From the NCBI GenBank assembly GCA_038040285.1, contig JBBPIN010000009.1:1-64000 (forward strand): DNA of 64,000 nucleotides. Reading direction: 5' to 3'. Numbering within the stretch: position 1 is the first letter of the stretch; each line of letters opens with the position of its first letter. Made by a program: the position numbers and the translations under genes. The stretch comes from Mayfieldus sp038040285 (lineage in GTDB: Bacteria > Actinomycetota > Thermoleophilia > Solirubrobacterales > 70-9). The notes under the pieces were generated by a model. The model was not told the origin of the DNA. It worked only from the letters and a program-made list of their open reading frames with translations, and searched no databases. Shown piece after piece: positions 1 through 8,026 of the stretch.

Positions 1-51
1 AAGGAACCTCCGCACAGCTTCGTTGCGCACCTCCACGTTCTCCTGCGACAT
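1..51 (-). CDS. SnoaL-like protein, N-terminus only
   Basis: The first 17 codons of a leftward gene run off the window edge. The product begins MSQENVEVRNEA, the typical opening of actinobacterial SnoaL-like/NTF2-fold proteins, and it matches the start of the next gene (MSQENIEVV). The start region and upstream DNA are shared with that gene as an exact 32-bp repeat, so this is a tandem paralog. Function cannot be assigned from 17 residues. Confidence 0.55.
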   Translation of the reverse strand, partial: MSQENVEVRNEAVRRFL

Positions 52-68
52 CGCCCGCGCAGTATCTC
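37..68. repeat. 32-bp direct repeat, copy 1
   Basis: This stretch is identical to 460-491. Each copy covers the first codons (Met-Ser-Gln-Glu-Asn) and the immediate upstream DNA of a SnoaL-like gene. Retention of the upstream bases points to a recent tandem duplication that included the translation start. Confidence 0.8.
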
Positions 69-69
69 C

Positions 70-474
70 CTACTCCGACAGCCCGGCGGCTTCGAGGGCT
101 TGATCAGGCTCCGCAAATACCTCCAGCCGCACGGCTTTGCTGTCGCGGATTGTCCAGAGATGAGCAAACCGGTCTTCGACCGTGATCCCACTGCCCTTCC
201 CGCGAGCAACGGCCCGATAAACGGTCACCACGTAGTCGCCAATATCGGCGAATTCTTCGGGGATCAACTGGTACTCGTCCCAGGCTTCCAGCCAGGCCTG
301 GGCGTACTTCAGGAACCCCGCATGGCCGTGGTACAGCTCTTCGCCCATGACTTCCGCGCCAGCGCCAGTGCGTACCTCGATTGCTGGGTCGAGTCCGGCA
401 AGGACTGTCTCTATATCGCGTCTCGCAAATGCCTCATACCCCTTGCGAACGACCTCGATGTTCTCCTGCGACAT
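70..474 (-). CDS. SnoaL-like / NTF2-fold protein
   Basis: A 134-residue protein starting MSQENIEVVRKGYEAF with the length and layout of the SnoaL-like/ketosteroid-isomerase-like family: an N-terminal helix pair, then a strand-rich core containing HGHAGFLKYAQAWLEAWDEY and a basic-aromatic C-terminal half. These small cone-shaped barrels are usually of unknown substrate in actinobacteria. The ORF is open for 70 codons upstream, but that extension is low complexity and the repeat with the paralog marks position 474 as the start. Family assignment is by eye; no catalytic residues are claimed. Confidence 0.7.
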   Translation of the reverse strand: MSQENIEVVRKGYEAFARRDIETVLAGLDPAIEVRTGAGAEVMGEELYHGHAGFLKYAQAWLEAWDEYQLIPEEFADIGDYVVTVYRAVARGKGSGITVEDRFAHLWTIRDSKAVRLEVFAEPDQALEAAGLSE

Positions 475-491
475 CGCCCGCGCAGTATCTC
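460..491. repeat. 32-bp direct repeat, copy 2
   Basis: Exact second copy of 37-68, covering the start codon of the downstream SnoaL-like gene. It supports the start at 474. Confidence 0.8.
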
Positions 492-613
492 GCTTCGGCA
501 CCGACGGGGGGGACCGAAGATCACACCGCGGGCGAGGGGCTCCATTCACCTTCACCACCTCCCCACAACCTGCCACGAGTTCCAGCCCATTTTCGTAAAC
601 CGCGCCTTTTTCG

Positions 614-901
614 ATGGCCTCTGAGCCGACAGCCGACGACCTAGAGCGCGAGGAGGCCGAACTCCTCGGCAGGTACAGGTCCAACGTCGAGGCCGCTCAG
701 GCGGCGCTGCAGGAGGCGCTGGGGCAGCCGACCGTCAAGGGCTCGCAGGGCCAGCCGGTGTCAAATCCGAGCTTCGCGGTCGCGGAGCGGTGCGACGAAC
801 TAGCGGTGAGCCTTCACCGCGAGCTGGAAGCGGTGCGCAAGCGGCGGGCGGAGATCGCTGAGATCGAGGCTGGCAAGATTTCCGACGCCCGCCTGCGCTG
901 A
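614..901 (+). CDS. Small phage/element protein, possibly terminase-small-subunit-like
   Basis: A 95-residue charged protein with helical, possibly coiled-coil ends (residues 8-35 and 65-90) around a GS-GQPVSNPS segment. The pattern of acidic helix, GxxxxGSxGQ..NP and helix is reminiscent of small-terminase-like proteins in actinobacterial prophages and elements, but this is a weak resemblance. It is transcribed divergently from the SnoaL-like gene and lies upstream of two other small genes that seem to belong to the same accessory block. Confidence 0.45.
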   Translation: MASEPTADDLEREEAELLGRYRSNVEAAQAALQEALGQPTVKGSQGQPVSNPSFAVAERCDELAVSLHRELEAVRKRRAEIAEIEAGKISDARLR

Positions 902-1013
902 ACCCAGGCACGGATAGGCGTCCACCCCCATACCCAAAATGGCGTAAATCGGAGCAGGAACGCTACATATAGGCATAGAATCGGTCGAAGAGGAGAGAAG
1001 GAGGTTCCGCCCC

Positions 1014-1163
1014 ATGCAGATCCCGATCACGGTTTTCGACCACATCAACAAGAAGGTCCTCGTCATTCAGCCGGGCGCCGCGGCAGGCGTCAACGGTGAG
1101 CGCCCCCTTGACGAGCTGATCGCCGCGCAGCAGGCATCGACGGCGCAGAGCGCCTCTAAGTAA
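1014..1163 (+). CDS. 49-residue hypothetical protein
   Basis: A short gene with an excellent ribosome-binding site (aggagagaaggagg at 991-1004) nine bases before ATG. The product starts MQIPITVFDHINKKVLVIQP and ends in a Gln/Ala/Ser-rich tail. Its stop is nine bases before the next gene, so the two are probably co-transcribed. I do not recognise the family. The strong RBS and the spacing are the evidence that it is real. Confidence 0.55.
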   Translation: MQIPITVFDHINKKVLVIQPGAAAGVNGERPLDELIAAQQASTAQSASK

Positions 1164-1172
1164 GCCCGGGCC

Positions 1173-1589
1173 TTGCGGATCGACTGGATCATTCCCTGTC
1201 GATTCGTCGAGATCCACGACAACCTCGGCACGCTTGTCGGGGCGGGCAGCGACACGTATTGGGTAGCGGAGTTTCCCGCCCCGGTCCAGGTGTTTCTTGC
1301 CATGCGCTTTTCCGCGATGCAGGACGAGCTCGGGCCCGACAATCCCCACACGCTCCGCAATCTGATCCGTGACACCCAGGGGAACGTGCTGAGCGAAATG
1401 TCCGGCGAGATCGTCGCTGAGGGAGAGCAGCACAAGCCGGAGTACTTGGCGACCATCATGCTGCCGACCATCGCGCAGTTTGAGGCCGCGGAGGAGGGCA
1501 CCTACATGCTCGAATCCGACCTCGACGGAGAAACGAACGCAGTTCCGATTCACGTCCTGCAGGGCCCGCCGCGCGCCCCTGGCGAGTAG
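1173..1589 (+). CDS. DUF6941-like hypothetical protein
   Basis: A 138-residue protein with a TTG start, immediately downstream of the 49-residue ORF. The order CRFVEIHDNLGTLVGAG, then WVAEFPAPVQVFLAMR, then a strand-rich C-terminus (GTYMLESDLDG) resembles DUF6941, a beta-sandwich-like family of unknown function in actinobacteria, phages and mobile elements. The family call is from memory of the pattern. No catalytic motif is seen. Confidence 0.55.
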   Translation: MRIDWIIPCRFVEIHDNLGTLVGAGSDTYWVAEFPAPVQVFLAMRFSAMQDELGPDNPHTLRNLIRDTQGNVLSEMSGEIVAEGEQHKPEYLATIMLPTIAQFEAAEEGTYMLESDLDGETNAVPIHVLQGPPRAPGE

Positions 1590-2119
1590 CCAAGGGCGCC
1601 CCGACCGACCTCGCCCTGAGAGCCGTTCTAAAGCCCTGCGGCAGGTGCCCCGGGTCTTGCCCTCACCCGGCCCCGACAGTGGTGAGGTTGCGTCGGCAGC
1701 GGTCGCTACGCTGCCTGGTGTAGTCCTCCTCGTTGGCCCGCTTTCATCGGCGCCGACTTGAAAGAGCGTCATCAAGCGCCGGCCCCCTTCACAGGCCGGC
1801 GCTGCTCTTCTGTCCGGGCATAGGCAGATACTGGGACGCGATGACGCACTTTCTTCAGAAGGACTTCGATGCACCTCGCCCGCTCGGCTAACCAGGTTCT
1901 TGCCGCAGCAGCCCGCGAGCGCGAGACGATCCGGCGCTGGCACGTTCCGCGGCGGCCCGGCCATCTTCGCGGCCATCTTCGCGCCCCTGGTCGCCGCCCG
2001 CTCCATTCCCGTGGCTCCCGGCGGGGCACCCGCAGCAGCTCGTCGTCTAGCGACGACCCTGACTTACCCGGTTCACTAGGCGCCCCGCCAGCCCGGAGGC
2101 GGACAGCGGGGAGGTGGTC
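1590..2119. other. Intergenic stretch without a convincing gene
   Basis: About 530 bases between the DUF6941-like gene and the element's ATPase gene. The open frames here are overlapping Arg/Pro-rich shadows of GC-rich DNA. The only structure seen is the inverted repeat at 1775-1803. The 5' edge of the integrative element probably lies within this stretch, but I see no tRNA fragment marking it. Confidence 0.5.
1775..1803. terminator. Perfect 10-bp inverted repeat, terminator-like
   Basis: agcgccggcc and ggccggcgct are separated by a 9-base loop. It lies about 190 bp after the DUF6941-like gene. The right flank (gctcttctgt) is only moderately T-rich, so this may be an imperfect intrinsic terminator or simply a hairpin. 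Confidence 0.45.
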
Positions 2120-3277
2120 GTGAGCGCGCCCTTGCGCTGCCCGAAGTGTGGGCGCATCGACGATTCGATCGAGGACTTCGGCCAGTGCCTCCGCTGCGAG
2201 CAGCTAGGCGAGCGGCCGGGGTTGCGCATCCGCGGCGTGATCGAGGAGCGCATCCGACCGGTTCGGTGGCTGTGGCGCAAACGAGTCCCTCTCGGCCTGC
2301 CGTCCCTAGTCGTCGGGGAGGAGTCGATCGGCAAGGGCACCGTGATGGCGTGGGTGATAGGCAAGGCAACCCGCGGCGAGCTCGACGGCGATCTTCACGG
2401 CGACCCGATCAACGTCCTGATCATCGGCGACGAGGACGGCTTCGAGTCCGTCTGGGTGCCCCGCGTGCATGCCGCGGGCGGCGACTTGGAGCGCCTGCGC
2501 ACACTGGACGACGGCGAGTTCCTCGATGACTTCACCGCTCGTGCCGAGGACCTGGCCGTGACCGTCGAGAGGGAGGGCATCGGGCTGATCGTGCTGGATC
2601 AGCTTCTTGACCACGTGAACGGCGGCAAGGACGGCTCCGGCGTCTACAACCCAAAGAACGTCCGACAGGCGATGATGCCGCTGCGCCGGGTGGCGGGCGC
2701 GCATGGCATCGCCGCGGTCGGCCTGCTGCATCCGATCAAGGCCCGGGCCGGGAGCTTCCGCGAGCTGGTCGCAGGCTCTCACCAGTTCAATGCCGTGTCG
2801 CGTTCGAGCCTCCTGCTCGGTCTCGATCCGCAGGACAAGGATCGGAGGGTGCTTGTCCGCGGCAAGGGCAACCACTCGGCAGCGCCCCGCTCATTCGAGT
2901 TTCGGATCGGCGTCGAGACGTTCGAGCTGGCGGGCCACGGCTTCGAGATGCCGGTTGTCGCGGACGCCGAGGAGGGTGACCAGACGATTAGCGACCTGGT
3001 CGGCAAGGGGAGCGAGGCACCGGTGCGGGATGAGCTCGCCGAGCAGTTGGCCCACCTGCTGACCGTCGAGCCGAAGCAGCTTGCCTCGCTCGCAAAGGCC
3101 GTTGGCCGCCCGCCCAAGGACGGCTCCGTTCGGCGGGCATTGAAGCTGCTTGCCGAGCAGGGACGAGCTGAGCAGACCGATGAAGGTGCCTGGGTTCGGG
3201 CGAGGGTGCCAGGTGCCACCCCTAAAGGGGATGGCACCGGCACCGCTCAGCCGCGGCCGGAGGAGGCGGACTCGTGA
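2120..3277 (+). CDS. RepA-like AAA ATPase of an integrative element
   Basis: 385 residues with an N-terminal zinc-ribbon (CPKC near residue 8 and CLRC near 25), then a RecA-like core. A loose Walker-A (GEESIGKGT) follows the ss SLVVGE strand, and GLIVLDQLLDHVNG is a Walker-B-like strand. HGIAAVGLLHPIK and VSRSSLLLGLDPQ are typical of RepA/AAA_25 mobile-element replicases. The C-terminus (about residues 300-375) looks winged-helix. I chose GTG at 2120 because ggggagg lies five bases upstream; GTG at 2114 is the alternative. It overlaps the next gene by four bases and probably heads the element's replication/maintenance operon. Confidence 0.75.
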   Translation: MSAPLRCPKCGRIDDSIEDFGQCLRCEQLGERPGLRIRGVIEERIRPVRWLWRKRVPLGLPSLVVGEESIGKGTVMAWVIGKATRGELDGDLHGDPINVLIIGDEDGFESVWVPRVHAAGGDLERLRTLDDGEFLDDFTARAEDLAVTVEREGIGLIVLDQLLDHVNGGKDGSGVYNPKNVRQAMMPLRRVAGAHGIAAVGLLHPIKARAGSFRELVAGSHQFNAVSRSSLLLGLDPQDKDRRVLVRGKGNHSAAPRSFEFRIGVETFELAGHGFEMPVVADAEEGDQTISDLVGKGSEAPVRDELAEQLAHLLTVEPKQLASLAKAVGRPPKDGSVRRALKLLAEQGRAEQTDEGAWVRARVPGATPKGDGTGTAQPRPEEADS

Positions 3278-3543
3278 CCAGCAACGAGGTGCCCGAGGTT
3301 GTGGCGTGCCCGCTGCACCGCCATCGCTCCTATCGCACCCTGGCCCGCTGTCTCTGGCCCGAGGCGATCTGGGTGGCCGGTAACGGGCCGTGGGCGTCGC
3401 TTGCCTACTGCAACGTGCTCACGGTCGAGCTTTACCGCACCGAGGCCAGCGCCCTTCTCGCCAAGCGCGCGATCGACCAGACCGCCTGCGGCGGCAGATG
3501 CTACGGCGATCACCGCTTCGTCTACTTGGAGCGGCAGCGATGA
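3274..3543 (+). CDS. Small Cys-containing element protein of unknown function
   Basis: An 89-residue protein with a GTG start overlapping the previous stop (GTGA). It contains CPLHRHRSYRTLARCLWPEA, then WVAGNGPWASLAYC, and a C-terminal CGGRCYGDHRFVYLE. The four Cys and several His could bind a metal. It sits between the ATPase and the excisionase-like gene, a position often occupied by such small proteins in actinobacterial integrative elements. Function unknown. Confidence 0.6.
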   Translation: MTSNEVPEVVACPLHRHRSYRTLARCLWPEAIWVAGNGPWASLAYCNVLTVELYRTEASALLAKRAIDQTACGGRCYGDHRFVYLERQR

Positions 3544-3818
3544 CCGGCCCGCTGCTCACCCTCGACCTGCCGCCCGAGCTGATCGACGCCATCGCCGAGC
3601 GGGTCGCGGCCATCCTCGCCGAGCGCCAGGGGCCGACCGACGACGGCTGGCTCCGCGGCGCCGAGGCCATCGGCGACTACATCGGTGCCCCTCGGAGCCG
3701 CGTCTACGCACTCGCCTCGGCGAGGCGCCTCGCCGTCCACCACGACGGCTCGGCGCTGATCGCCCGGCGCTCGGAGCTTGATGCCTGGCTCCGCGATGGC
3801 GGAGGCCGCAGGCCATGA
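3540..3818 (+). CDS. Excisionase-like helix-turn-helix protein
   Basis: A 92-residue protein whose ATG overlaps the preceding stop (ATGA). Residues 37-88 have the winged-helix layout of MerR/Xis-type excisionases: WLRGAEAIGDYIGAPRSRVY, then LASARRLAVHHDGSALIARR, then SELDAWLRDGG. The N-terminal helix (LPPELIDAIAERVAAILAE) may dimerise. It is a likely directionality factor or operon regulator for the integrase encoded 0.8 kb downstream. The open frame extends further upstream in the preceding gene, but the overlap start is preferred. Confidence 0.7.
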   Translation: MTGPLLTLDLPPELIDAIAERVAAILAERQGPTDDGWLRGAEAIGDYIGAPRSRVYALASARRLAVHHDGSALIARRSELDAWLRDGGGRRP

Positions 3819-3840
3819 ACAGACCCCGATAGGAGGAGCA

Positions 3841-4236
3841 ATGAACCCAGACAAGCCAGACCGTGAGGAGCCCAGCCGCGAGGAGCGGCGCAAGAAGCTC
3901 GTGGACGCGATCGAGGAGCGGTTGCCGGCGGCACCCACGCTTGACCCTCTACACGCCGAGTTCAAGATGCTCGACGACGGTCGAGAAGCGATGGTGGTGG
4001 ACGGCGCCAGCGTGATGTTCTCGATGAACGGTGACGACCTCGAGATGACCGGGCCGGTCGACGAGATCATCGAAAACTCCGACCCCGCCACGCTGCCGAC
4101 CAAAGACGGCCAGCGGGTCCGGGTCGCGGACCTCCGCGGCAAGGGGGCCTGCTTGATCTTCGAGCCCTCCGGTCGCTGGTATCTCGACCGTGTGGCCGAT
4201 GACCCGTACTCGGCGCAGGCGGCGAGCCGGAACTGA
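3841..4236 (+). CDS. 131-residue hypothetical element protein
   Basis: Start chosen at ATG 3841, right after aggaggagca. Residues 1-35 are very charged (Asp/Glu/Arg). The rest looks like a small beta-rich domain (FKMLDDGREAMVVDGASVMFSM ending, with SGRWYLDRVADDPYS near the C-terminus). No family recognised. It lies between the excisionase-like gene and another small unknown gene in the same orientation. Confidence 0.6.
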   Translation: MNPDKPDREEPSREERRKKLVDAIEERLPAAPTLDPLHAEFKMLDDGREAMVVDGASVMFSMNGDDLEMTGPVDEIIENSDPATLPTKDGQRVRVADLRGKGACLIFEPSGRWYLDRVADDPYSAQAASRN

Positions 4237-4322
4237 ACTCGCCCACATGATCCCGGATAAAATCCCGATATCGCGTCCCCTTGGGTGGGGGACCTGGGGA
4301 GCGGGCGCGCGAGGAGACCTCG

Positions 4323-4646
4323 ATGAGTAGCGGCATGACCGCCGATGAGCTGTGCCGGTTTCGGCAGATCGCCGAGGGCGCGAGGTGGACCTTCGCCGCG
4401 TCGGTGCCCGAGCACCCGCACGAGTATTCGATCCGGGGTCGGGACCTGCCAGAGGACGACTTCATTTGGGCCGTCGAGCTGATCAATCGGGTGGGCTACG
4501 TCGAGCGTTTCTGGGGCCAGCCATGGCGCTACGTTCGGCTCGACGGCTACCGCTTTTGGCCGACCAAGAATCAGCGTCCCGACTGGCTCATGCTCAACCG
4601 GGCCGTTGACGACCGAGGCGATTACCCCGCGACCGAAAGGATCTGA
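4323..4646 (+). CDS. 107-residue hypothetical protein of integrative elements
   Basis: Start at ATG 4323 after gaggag. The compact product has the run FAASVPEHPHEYSIRGRDL, then DDFIWAVELINRVGYVERFW and RYVRLDGYRFWPTKN. This His/Tyr/Trp-rich pattern (HEY-xRGR-LDGYRFW) recurs in small uncharacterised proteins of bacterial mobile elements, as far as I recall. It abuts the integrase gene with no gap, suggesting translational coupling. Function unknown. Confidence 0.6.
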   Translation: MSSGMTADELCRFRQIAEGARWTFAASVPEHPHEYSIRGRDLPEDDFIWAVELINRVGYVERFWGQPWRYVRLDGYRFWPTKNQRPDWLMLNRAVDDRGDYPATERI

Positions 4647-5867
4647 ATGGCTGGCAAGCTGCAACGCACCAAGAGCCCCGGCATTTTCGTCCGCCACTTG
4701 ACCACCTGCGCGGGCGGACGCTGCGATTGCCGCGCATACGTCGTCGTGTGGCGCCACCGTGGCCGCCAGCACACCGCGACGTTCCCAACGCTGGCTGAGG
4801 CCCGCGAGGCGAAGGGAAGCCGCGCCGCTGGCGACACGCGACCGGCGAGCCGGGAGCCATTCGAGGACTACGCGCGGCGCTGGCTCGACAGCTATCGAGG
4901 CCGGACGGCTCGCGGGCTGGCTGAGCGCACGCGGCGCACCTACCGCCGCGACCTCGAACGATGCGCGATCCCCTACTTCCGGGGGCGGCGCTTGGAGGAA
5001 GTCGAGCCGCCGGACGTGCGCGCCTTCGTCGGCCATCTTGAGCGCGCCAGCTTGCGACCGGCGAGCATCCGGGCGATCCTGGCTCCGGTCAAGGCGATGT
5101 ATGCGACTGCAGTTGAGGACGGCGCGATTCGATTCAACCCGACGCGCGGGCTGCGAATTGCGAATAGCCGCGATCCTGTGGACGACAAGGAGGCGCGGGC
5201 GCTGACGCGGGCCGAGCTGACCCGGCTGCTCGGTCATCTGCCCGACGAGTGGCGGCTCCTATTCGAGCTGCTGGCCCATAGCGGCCTGAGGATCAGTGAG
5301 CTGATCGGGCTGCAGTGGGGAGACGTGGAGTTCGAGGACCGGCAACGGCTCCGGATACGGCGCCAGGACTGTCGAGGCGAGGTCGGCGAACTCAAGACGG
5401 AACACTCACGGCGCGACGTGCCGCTGTCTCCGGGCATGGCTCGCCGCTTGTGGGCGCACGGGGCCGACAGGCCGGGAACGGAGCGGGTGTTCACGAGCCC
5501 GCACGGGCTTCCGCTCTCCGACGGCAACCTACGGCGCCGGGTGCTTGTGCCCGGTCGGGACGCCGCAGGGCTGCCGTGGGTGACGTTCCACAGCTTCCGG
5601 CACACCTGCGCGTCCCTCCTGTTCGAGGCGGGCCGCGACGTGAAGCAAGTGGCCGCCTGGCTCGGCCACTCGGACCCCGCGTTCACCTTGCGGCGCTACA
5701 TCCACTTGATGGACGAGGGCGTCGGCGATGCTGCGTTTCTCGACGCCGCCGTGACGGCGATACCTAACCTGCCCAGAACTAACACCCCGTTTGAGGCGCC
5801 CGGGTCAACGCTGGGTCAACAGGACGCACGGAAACAGCCGCAAGCGACCCAGGCGAGAATGCGATGA
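4647..5867 (+). CDS. Tyrosine recombinase (phage-type integrase)
   Basis: 406 residues. An N-terminal Cys/His-containing DNA-binding segment (CAGGRCDCRAYVVVWRHRG) is followed by a SAM-like core-binding domain (about 62-165) and the catalytic domain. Active-site residues visible are Arg215 (HSGLRISEL), Lys in ELKTEHSRRD, His315 and Arg318 (HSFRHTC), His341 (WLGHSD) and the nucleophile Tyr351 (LRRYIHL). It would cut and join attachment DNA, and the 44-bp tRNA 3' end 53 bp downstream is the obvious target. A C-terminal tail of about 40 residues follows the active site. It appears intact. Confidence 0.93.
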   Translation: MAGKLQRTKSPGIFVRHLTTCAGGRCDCRAYVVVWRHRGRQHTATFPTLAEAREAKGSRAAGDTRPASREPFEDYARRWLDSYRGRTARGLAERTRRTYRRDLERCAIPYFRGRRLEEVEPPDVRAFVGHLERASLRPASIRAILAPVKAMYATAVEDGAIRFNPTRGLRIANSRDPVDDKEARALTRAELTRLLGHLPDEWRLLFELLAHSGLRISELIGLQWGDVEFEDRQRLRIRRQDCRGEVGELKTEHSRRDVPLSPGMARRLWAHGADRPGTERVFTSPHGLPLSDGNLRRRVLVPGRDAAGLPWVTFHSFRHTCASLLFEAGRDVKQVAAWLGHSDPAFTLRRYIHLMDEGVGDAAFLDAAVTAIPNLPRTNTPFEAPGSTLGQQDARKQPQATQARMR

Positions 5868-5919
5868 TTAGCGGGGGAAATGGGCATCAGCAGCGAACAG
5901 CCGCAAACGCCACCCAGGA

Positions 5920-5963
5920 CTGAAAATCGTGGTGTCGGCGGTTCGATTCCGCCCCTCGCCACT
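5920..5963 (+). repeat. tRNA-Phe 3'-end fragment, attachment-site copy 1
   Basis: 44 bp identical to 10394-10437. It starts at the anticodon loop (ctgaaaa, anticodon GAA, Phe) and runs through the variable loop, T-arm (ggcgg-ttcgatt-ccgcc) and the 3' acceptor strand cctcgcc plus A. The matching 5' half is absent: the bases before ctgaaaa cannot pair with tcgtg. It lies just after the integrase gene, as expected for an att core. Confidence 0.8.
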
Positions 5964-5999
5964 CGCGATCGAGCTCGCGGGCGACGAGGAGGGACGCAA

Positions 6000-6432
6000 G
6001 CCAGGGGATCCTGGCGCGTCGTGCCGCTCATCTCGCAGCTTCGTTCGATGCTGCGGCGAGCCTGGATCGCGCAGAGTCGTCCAAGGAAGGGCAAGGTCTG
6101 CCCGGCGCGACGCCACGGTTACCGCTCGGGCCTGCTGGCTCTCGGCCACCTTGAGGAGCATGTGCACAAGCGCGCGCGAGTTGGGCATGGAGCCAATAGG
6201 CCTGCATGAGGCTCGCCATACTGCGGCGACCTGGCTCGACCACGCGGGCGTCACCCCGAAGGTAGCGTCCCAGCTCATGGGCCACCGGACGCCGGAGAAC
6301 CAACCTGGCGCCGCGCCGATCACGCTGCGCCGTTACACCCACACGCTGCCCGGCGAGCTGGAGCGAGCCCGCGATCTGCTCGACGCCTTCCTCGCTCAGC
6401 GGACGCGCGGCAAAGACAGCGCCACCGGCTGA
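6000..6432 (+). pseudogene. Truncated, frameshifted tyrosine integrase remnant
   Basis: Two frames together encode the end of a second integrase. The first (about 6000-6110) reads VPLISQLRSMLRRAWIAQ, the strand-helix that precedes box II in integrases. The second frame (about 6190-6432) reads LHEARHTAATWLDHAGV, then SQLMGHRTPENQ and TLRRYTHTLPG, giving the HxxR, His and Tyr of the active site. The N-terminal two thirds are missing and there is a frame change, so it is inactive. It lies immediately inside the att copy, consistent with an older insertion at the same tRNA. Confidence 0.75.
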
Positions 6433-6746
6433 GCTCGGTTCGTTCGCCGAGCCAACCGCTACCGTCCGCCGCCGGTGAGCGCCTACTACCCTACGGGTCC
6501 TTGACCACATCCTGGGAGCCATGCTGCGGGTCGAGTTCACCAGCGAGCGCCGAGAGGTCGTCGAGTAGGAGGATCGCGAGGCCCGTCCGGGGTTGACCGG
6601 GCAGTTGTTCCGGATCTGGCTCTTAGCTGTTCCGGAAATGCCGCTGCAAAGTTCCGGATCTGTCCAAGCCAGGGGCACCATTCATCGCGGTTAGAGCGTG
6701 ATTGCGGAATCCTGATCGGGTCGCGGGCACGAAAGAACATCGACCC
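6433..6746. other. Gene-free stretch with IS21-like terminal repeats
   Basis: No supported coding region. At 6604-6660 the motif gttccgga occurs three times in about 50 bp (near 6607, 6630 and 6651). Clustered short repeats of this kind are seen at IS21-family ends, so this may be a scrap of an insertion sequence. The evidence is weak. Confidence 0.3.
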
Positions 6747-6775
6747 TTGACACCCTTGACGCTACTCGCTACCCT
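6747..6775 (+). promoter_or_regulatory. Promoter of the Xre/RES toxin-antitoxin pair
   Basis: ttgaca at 6747-6752 and taccct at 6770-6775 are 17 bp apart, a good sigma-70-type arrangement. The predicted transcript start falls on or next to the ATG at 6782, so the antitoxin mRNA is probably leaderless. Confidence 0.55.
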
Positions 6776-6781
6776 CACGTC

Positions 6782-7330
6782 ATGCCTGCTAGCACCGAAG
6801 AACGGCAAAAGGATCTGATCGTCAAGGGCTTCATCGAGGCCCTTGAGCGCATGATCGCCGACGTGCGCGAACACGGTGACGCCGGATGGCTCGGTTCGGA
6901 GGGGATGGATCCCGAGGCCATCGGCCAAGCCGCTGCGCTTGCGATCCCCCGTCCCACCATCTGGTCTGAGCAGCTCGGTCCGTTGCTGACCAGTTCGGAG
7001 ATCCGGGACCTGCTCGGCGGGATCAGTCGCGAGGCGCTTGCCCAGCGCGTCTCGCGTGGCACGTTCTTGGCGCTCCGCGATGCCCGCGGAAAGGTTCGCT
7101 ATCCGCTCTTCCAGATCGATGAGAGCACGCGAGCGCCGTATCCCGAGATCCGTGACCTGATCCACATCTTCCGCGACCGCGAACTCTCTTCCTGGGAGCT
7201 TGCCAGCTACATGACGACTCCTCAGCCACCGCTCGAGGGTCTCTCCCCGGCGGCGTGGATGGCCGAGCGGCGCCCAGCTGAGCCACTCCTCGGTGCTGGG
7301 GCGGAGGCTGCAGCCGCCCTCTCTCACTAG
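6782..7330 (+). CDS. Xre/MbcA/ParS-type antitoxin
   Basis: 182 residues. The N-terminal part is helical. The middle contains a helix-turn-helix (TSSEIRDLLGGISREALAQR, then RGTFLALRDARGKVRYPLFQ), and the C-terminal 50 residues resemble the DUF2384 toxin-binding domain (LSPAAWMAERRPAEPLLGAG). The RES-domain toxin gene follows directly, the standard order of RES-Xre systems. The antitoxin would neutralise RES and repress its own promoter. No SD is seen; the promoter places +1 at the ATG. Confidence 0.82.
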   Translation: MPASTEERQKDLIVKGFIEALERMIADVREHGDAGWLGSEGMDPEAIGQAAALAIPRPTIWSEQLGPLLTSSEIRDLLGGISREALAQRVSRGTFLALRDARGKVRYPLFQIDESTRAPYPEIRDLIHIFRDRELSSWELASYMTTPQPPLEGLSPAAWMAERRPAEPLLGAGAEAAAALSH

Positions 7331-7334
7331 CGAC

Positions 7335-7928
7335 GTGCAGGCCCCCGACCCGCCTGAGAGCCTTGAAGGCTTCCCGGAGGCGGTGCTCGGACCCCCGGTG
7401 AGCCTGTTGCGCGTACATCGTCAGCGGGAGCCGTGGTATTTCGCCTCCGCTGGGGACGGGGGACGGTTCGATCTTGCCGCGCCCGAGGGCACGTGTTACG
7501 GGAGCGACAGCCACTTGGGCGCTTTCGTCGAGCACTTCGGTCCGCTGATCGCCCCCGGGCGGGCGATCCCGCTCAGAGCACTCCGCGCTCGTCATTTGAG
7601 CAACCTCGAAATCGACGGGCAGCTCCGCCTCGCGGACCTCACCGCGCGCAGCGCACTCGGCAGGTTCGGGATCACAGTGGAGCTCTCGGTAACCGTCGAG
7701 TACGAGAAAACCCGCCTCTGGGCCGCTGCCTTCGCGGCAGCCGGCTTTGATGGAATCCGCTACACGGCACGCCACGATCCAGCGGCCCAGCTTCGCTCGA
7801 TTGCTCTCTTCGGAAAGGCGGGCGTCACCCCGCTTGGCTCGGCGGACTCCCAGGCCCTTCCTCCATGGCTGATCCTCAAGGCCGCGACCGCCTTCGGGAT
7901 TACGGTGGCGCCTGAGCTTCTTCCCTGA
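7335..7928 (+). CDS. RES-domain NAD-degrading toxin
   Basis: About 197 residues with the RES fold order: LLRVHRQREPWYFASAGDGG (Arg motif), RFDLAAPEGTCYGSD, then AFVEHFG with the catalytic-type Glu, and a C-terminal GFDGIRYTARHD with the Ser/Tyr region LRSIALFG. RES toxins such as Res and MbcT cleave or phosphorolyse NAD+ and stop growth. The start is GTG 7335, four bases after the antitoxin stop; GTG 7293 would extend it by 14 residues and overlap the antitoxin. The pair probably stabilises this accessory segment. Confidence 0.82.
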   Translation: MQAPDPPESLEGFPEAVLGPPVSLLRVHRQREPWYFASAGDGGRFDLAAPEGTCYGSDSHLGAFVEHFGPLIAPGRAIPLRALRARHLSNLEIDGQLRLADLTARSALGRFGITVELSVTVEYEKTRLWAAAFAAAGFDGIRYTARHDPAAQLRSIALFGKAGVTPLGSADSQALPPWLILKAATAFGITVAPELLP

Positions 7929-8026
7929 CGGCCGCATCGGCCAGTACTGACCTCGATTTCATTCCCCCTGGCATTCCCCCCGACTTCGCGACTTGGCTCC
8001 ACAAGCCAGATTGAGCCCTCTCCTCA

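Noticed and set aside
963..2006. 347-codon minus-strand frame over the DUF6941-like region
   Set aside because: Low-complexity Arg/Gly composition and it opposes two plus-strand genes with good spacing.
5920..5963. Complete tRNA-Phe gene
   Set aside because: Only the 3' half is present; no pairing 5' anticodon-stem, D-arm or acceptor strand precedes either copy.
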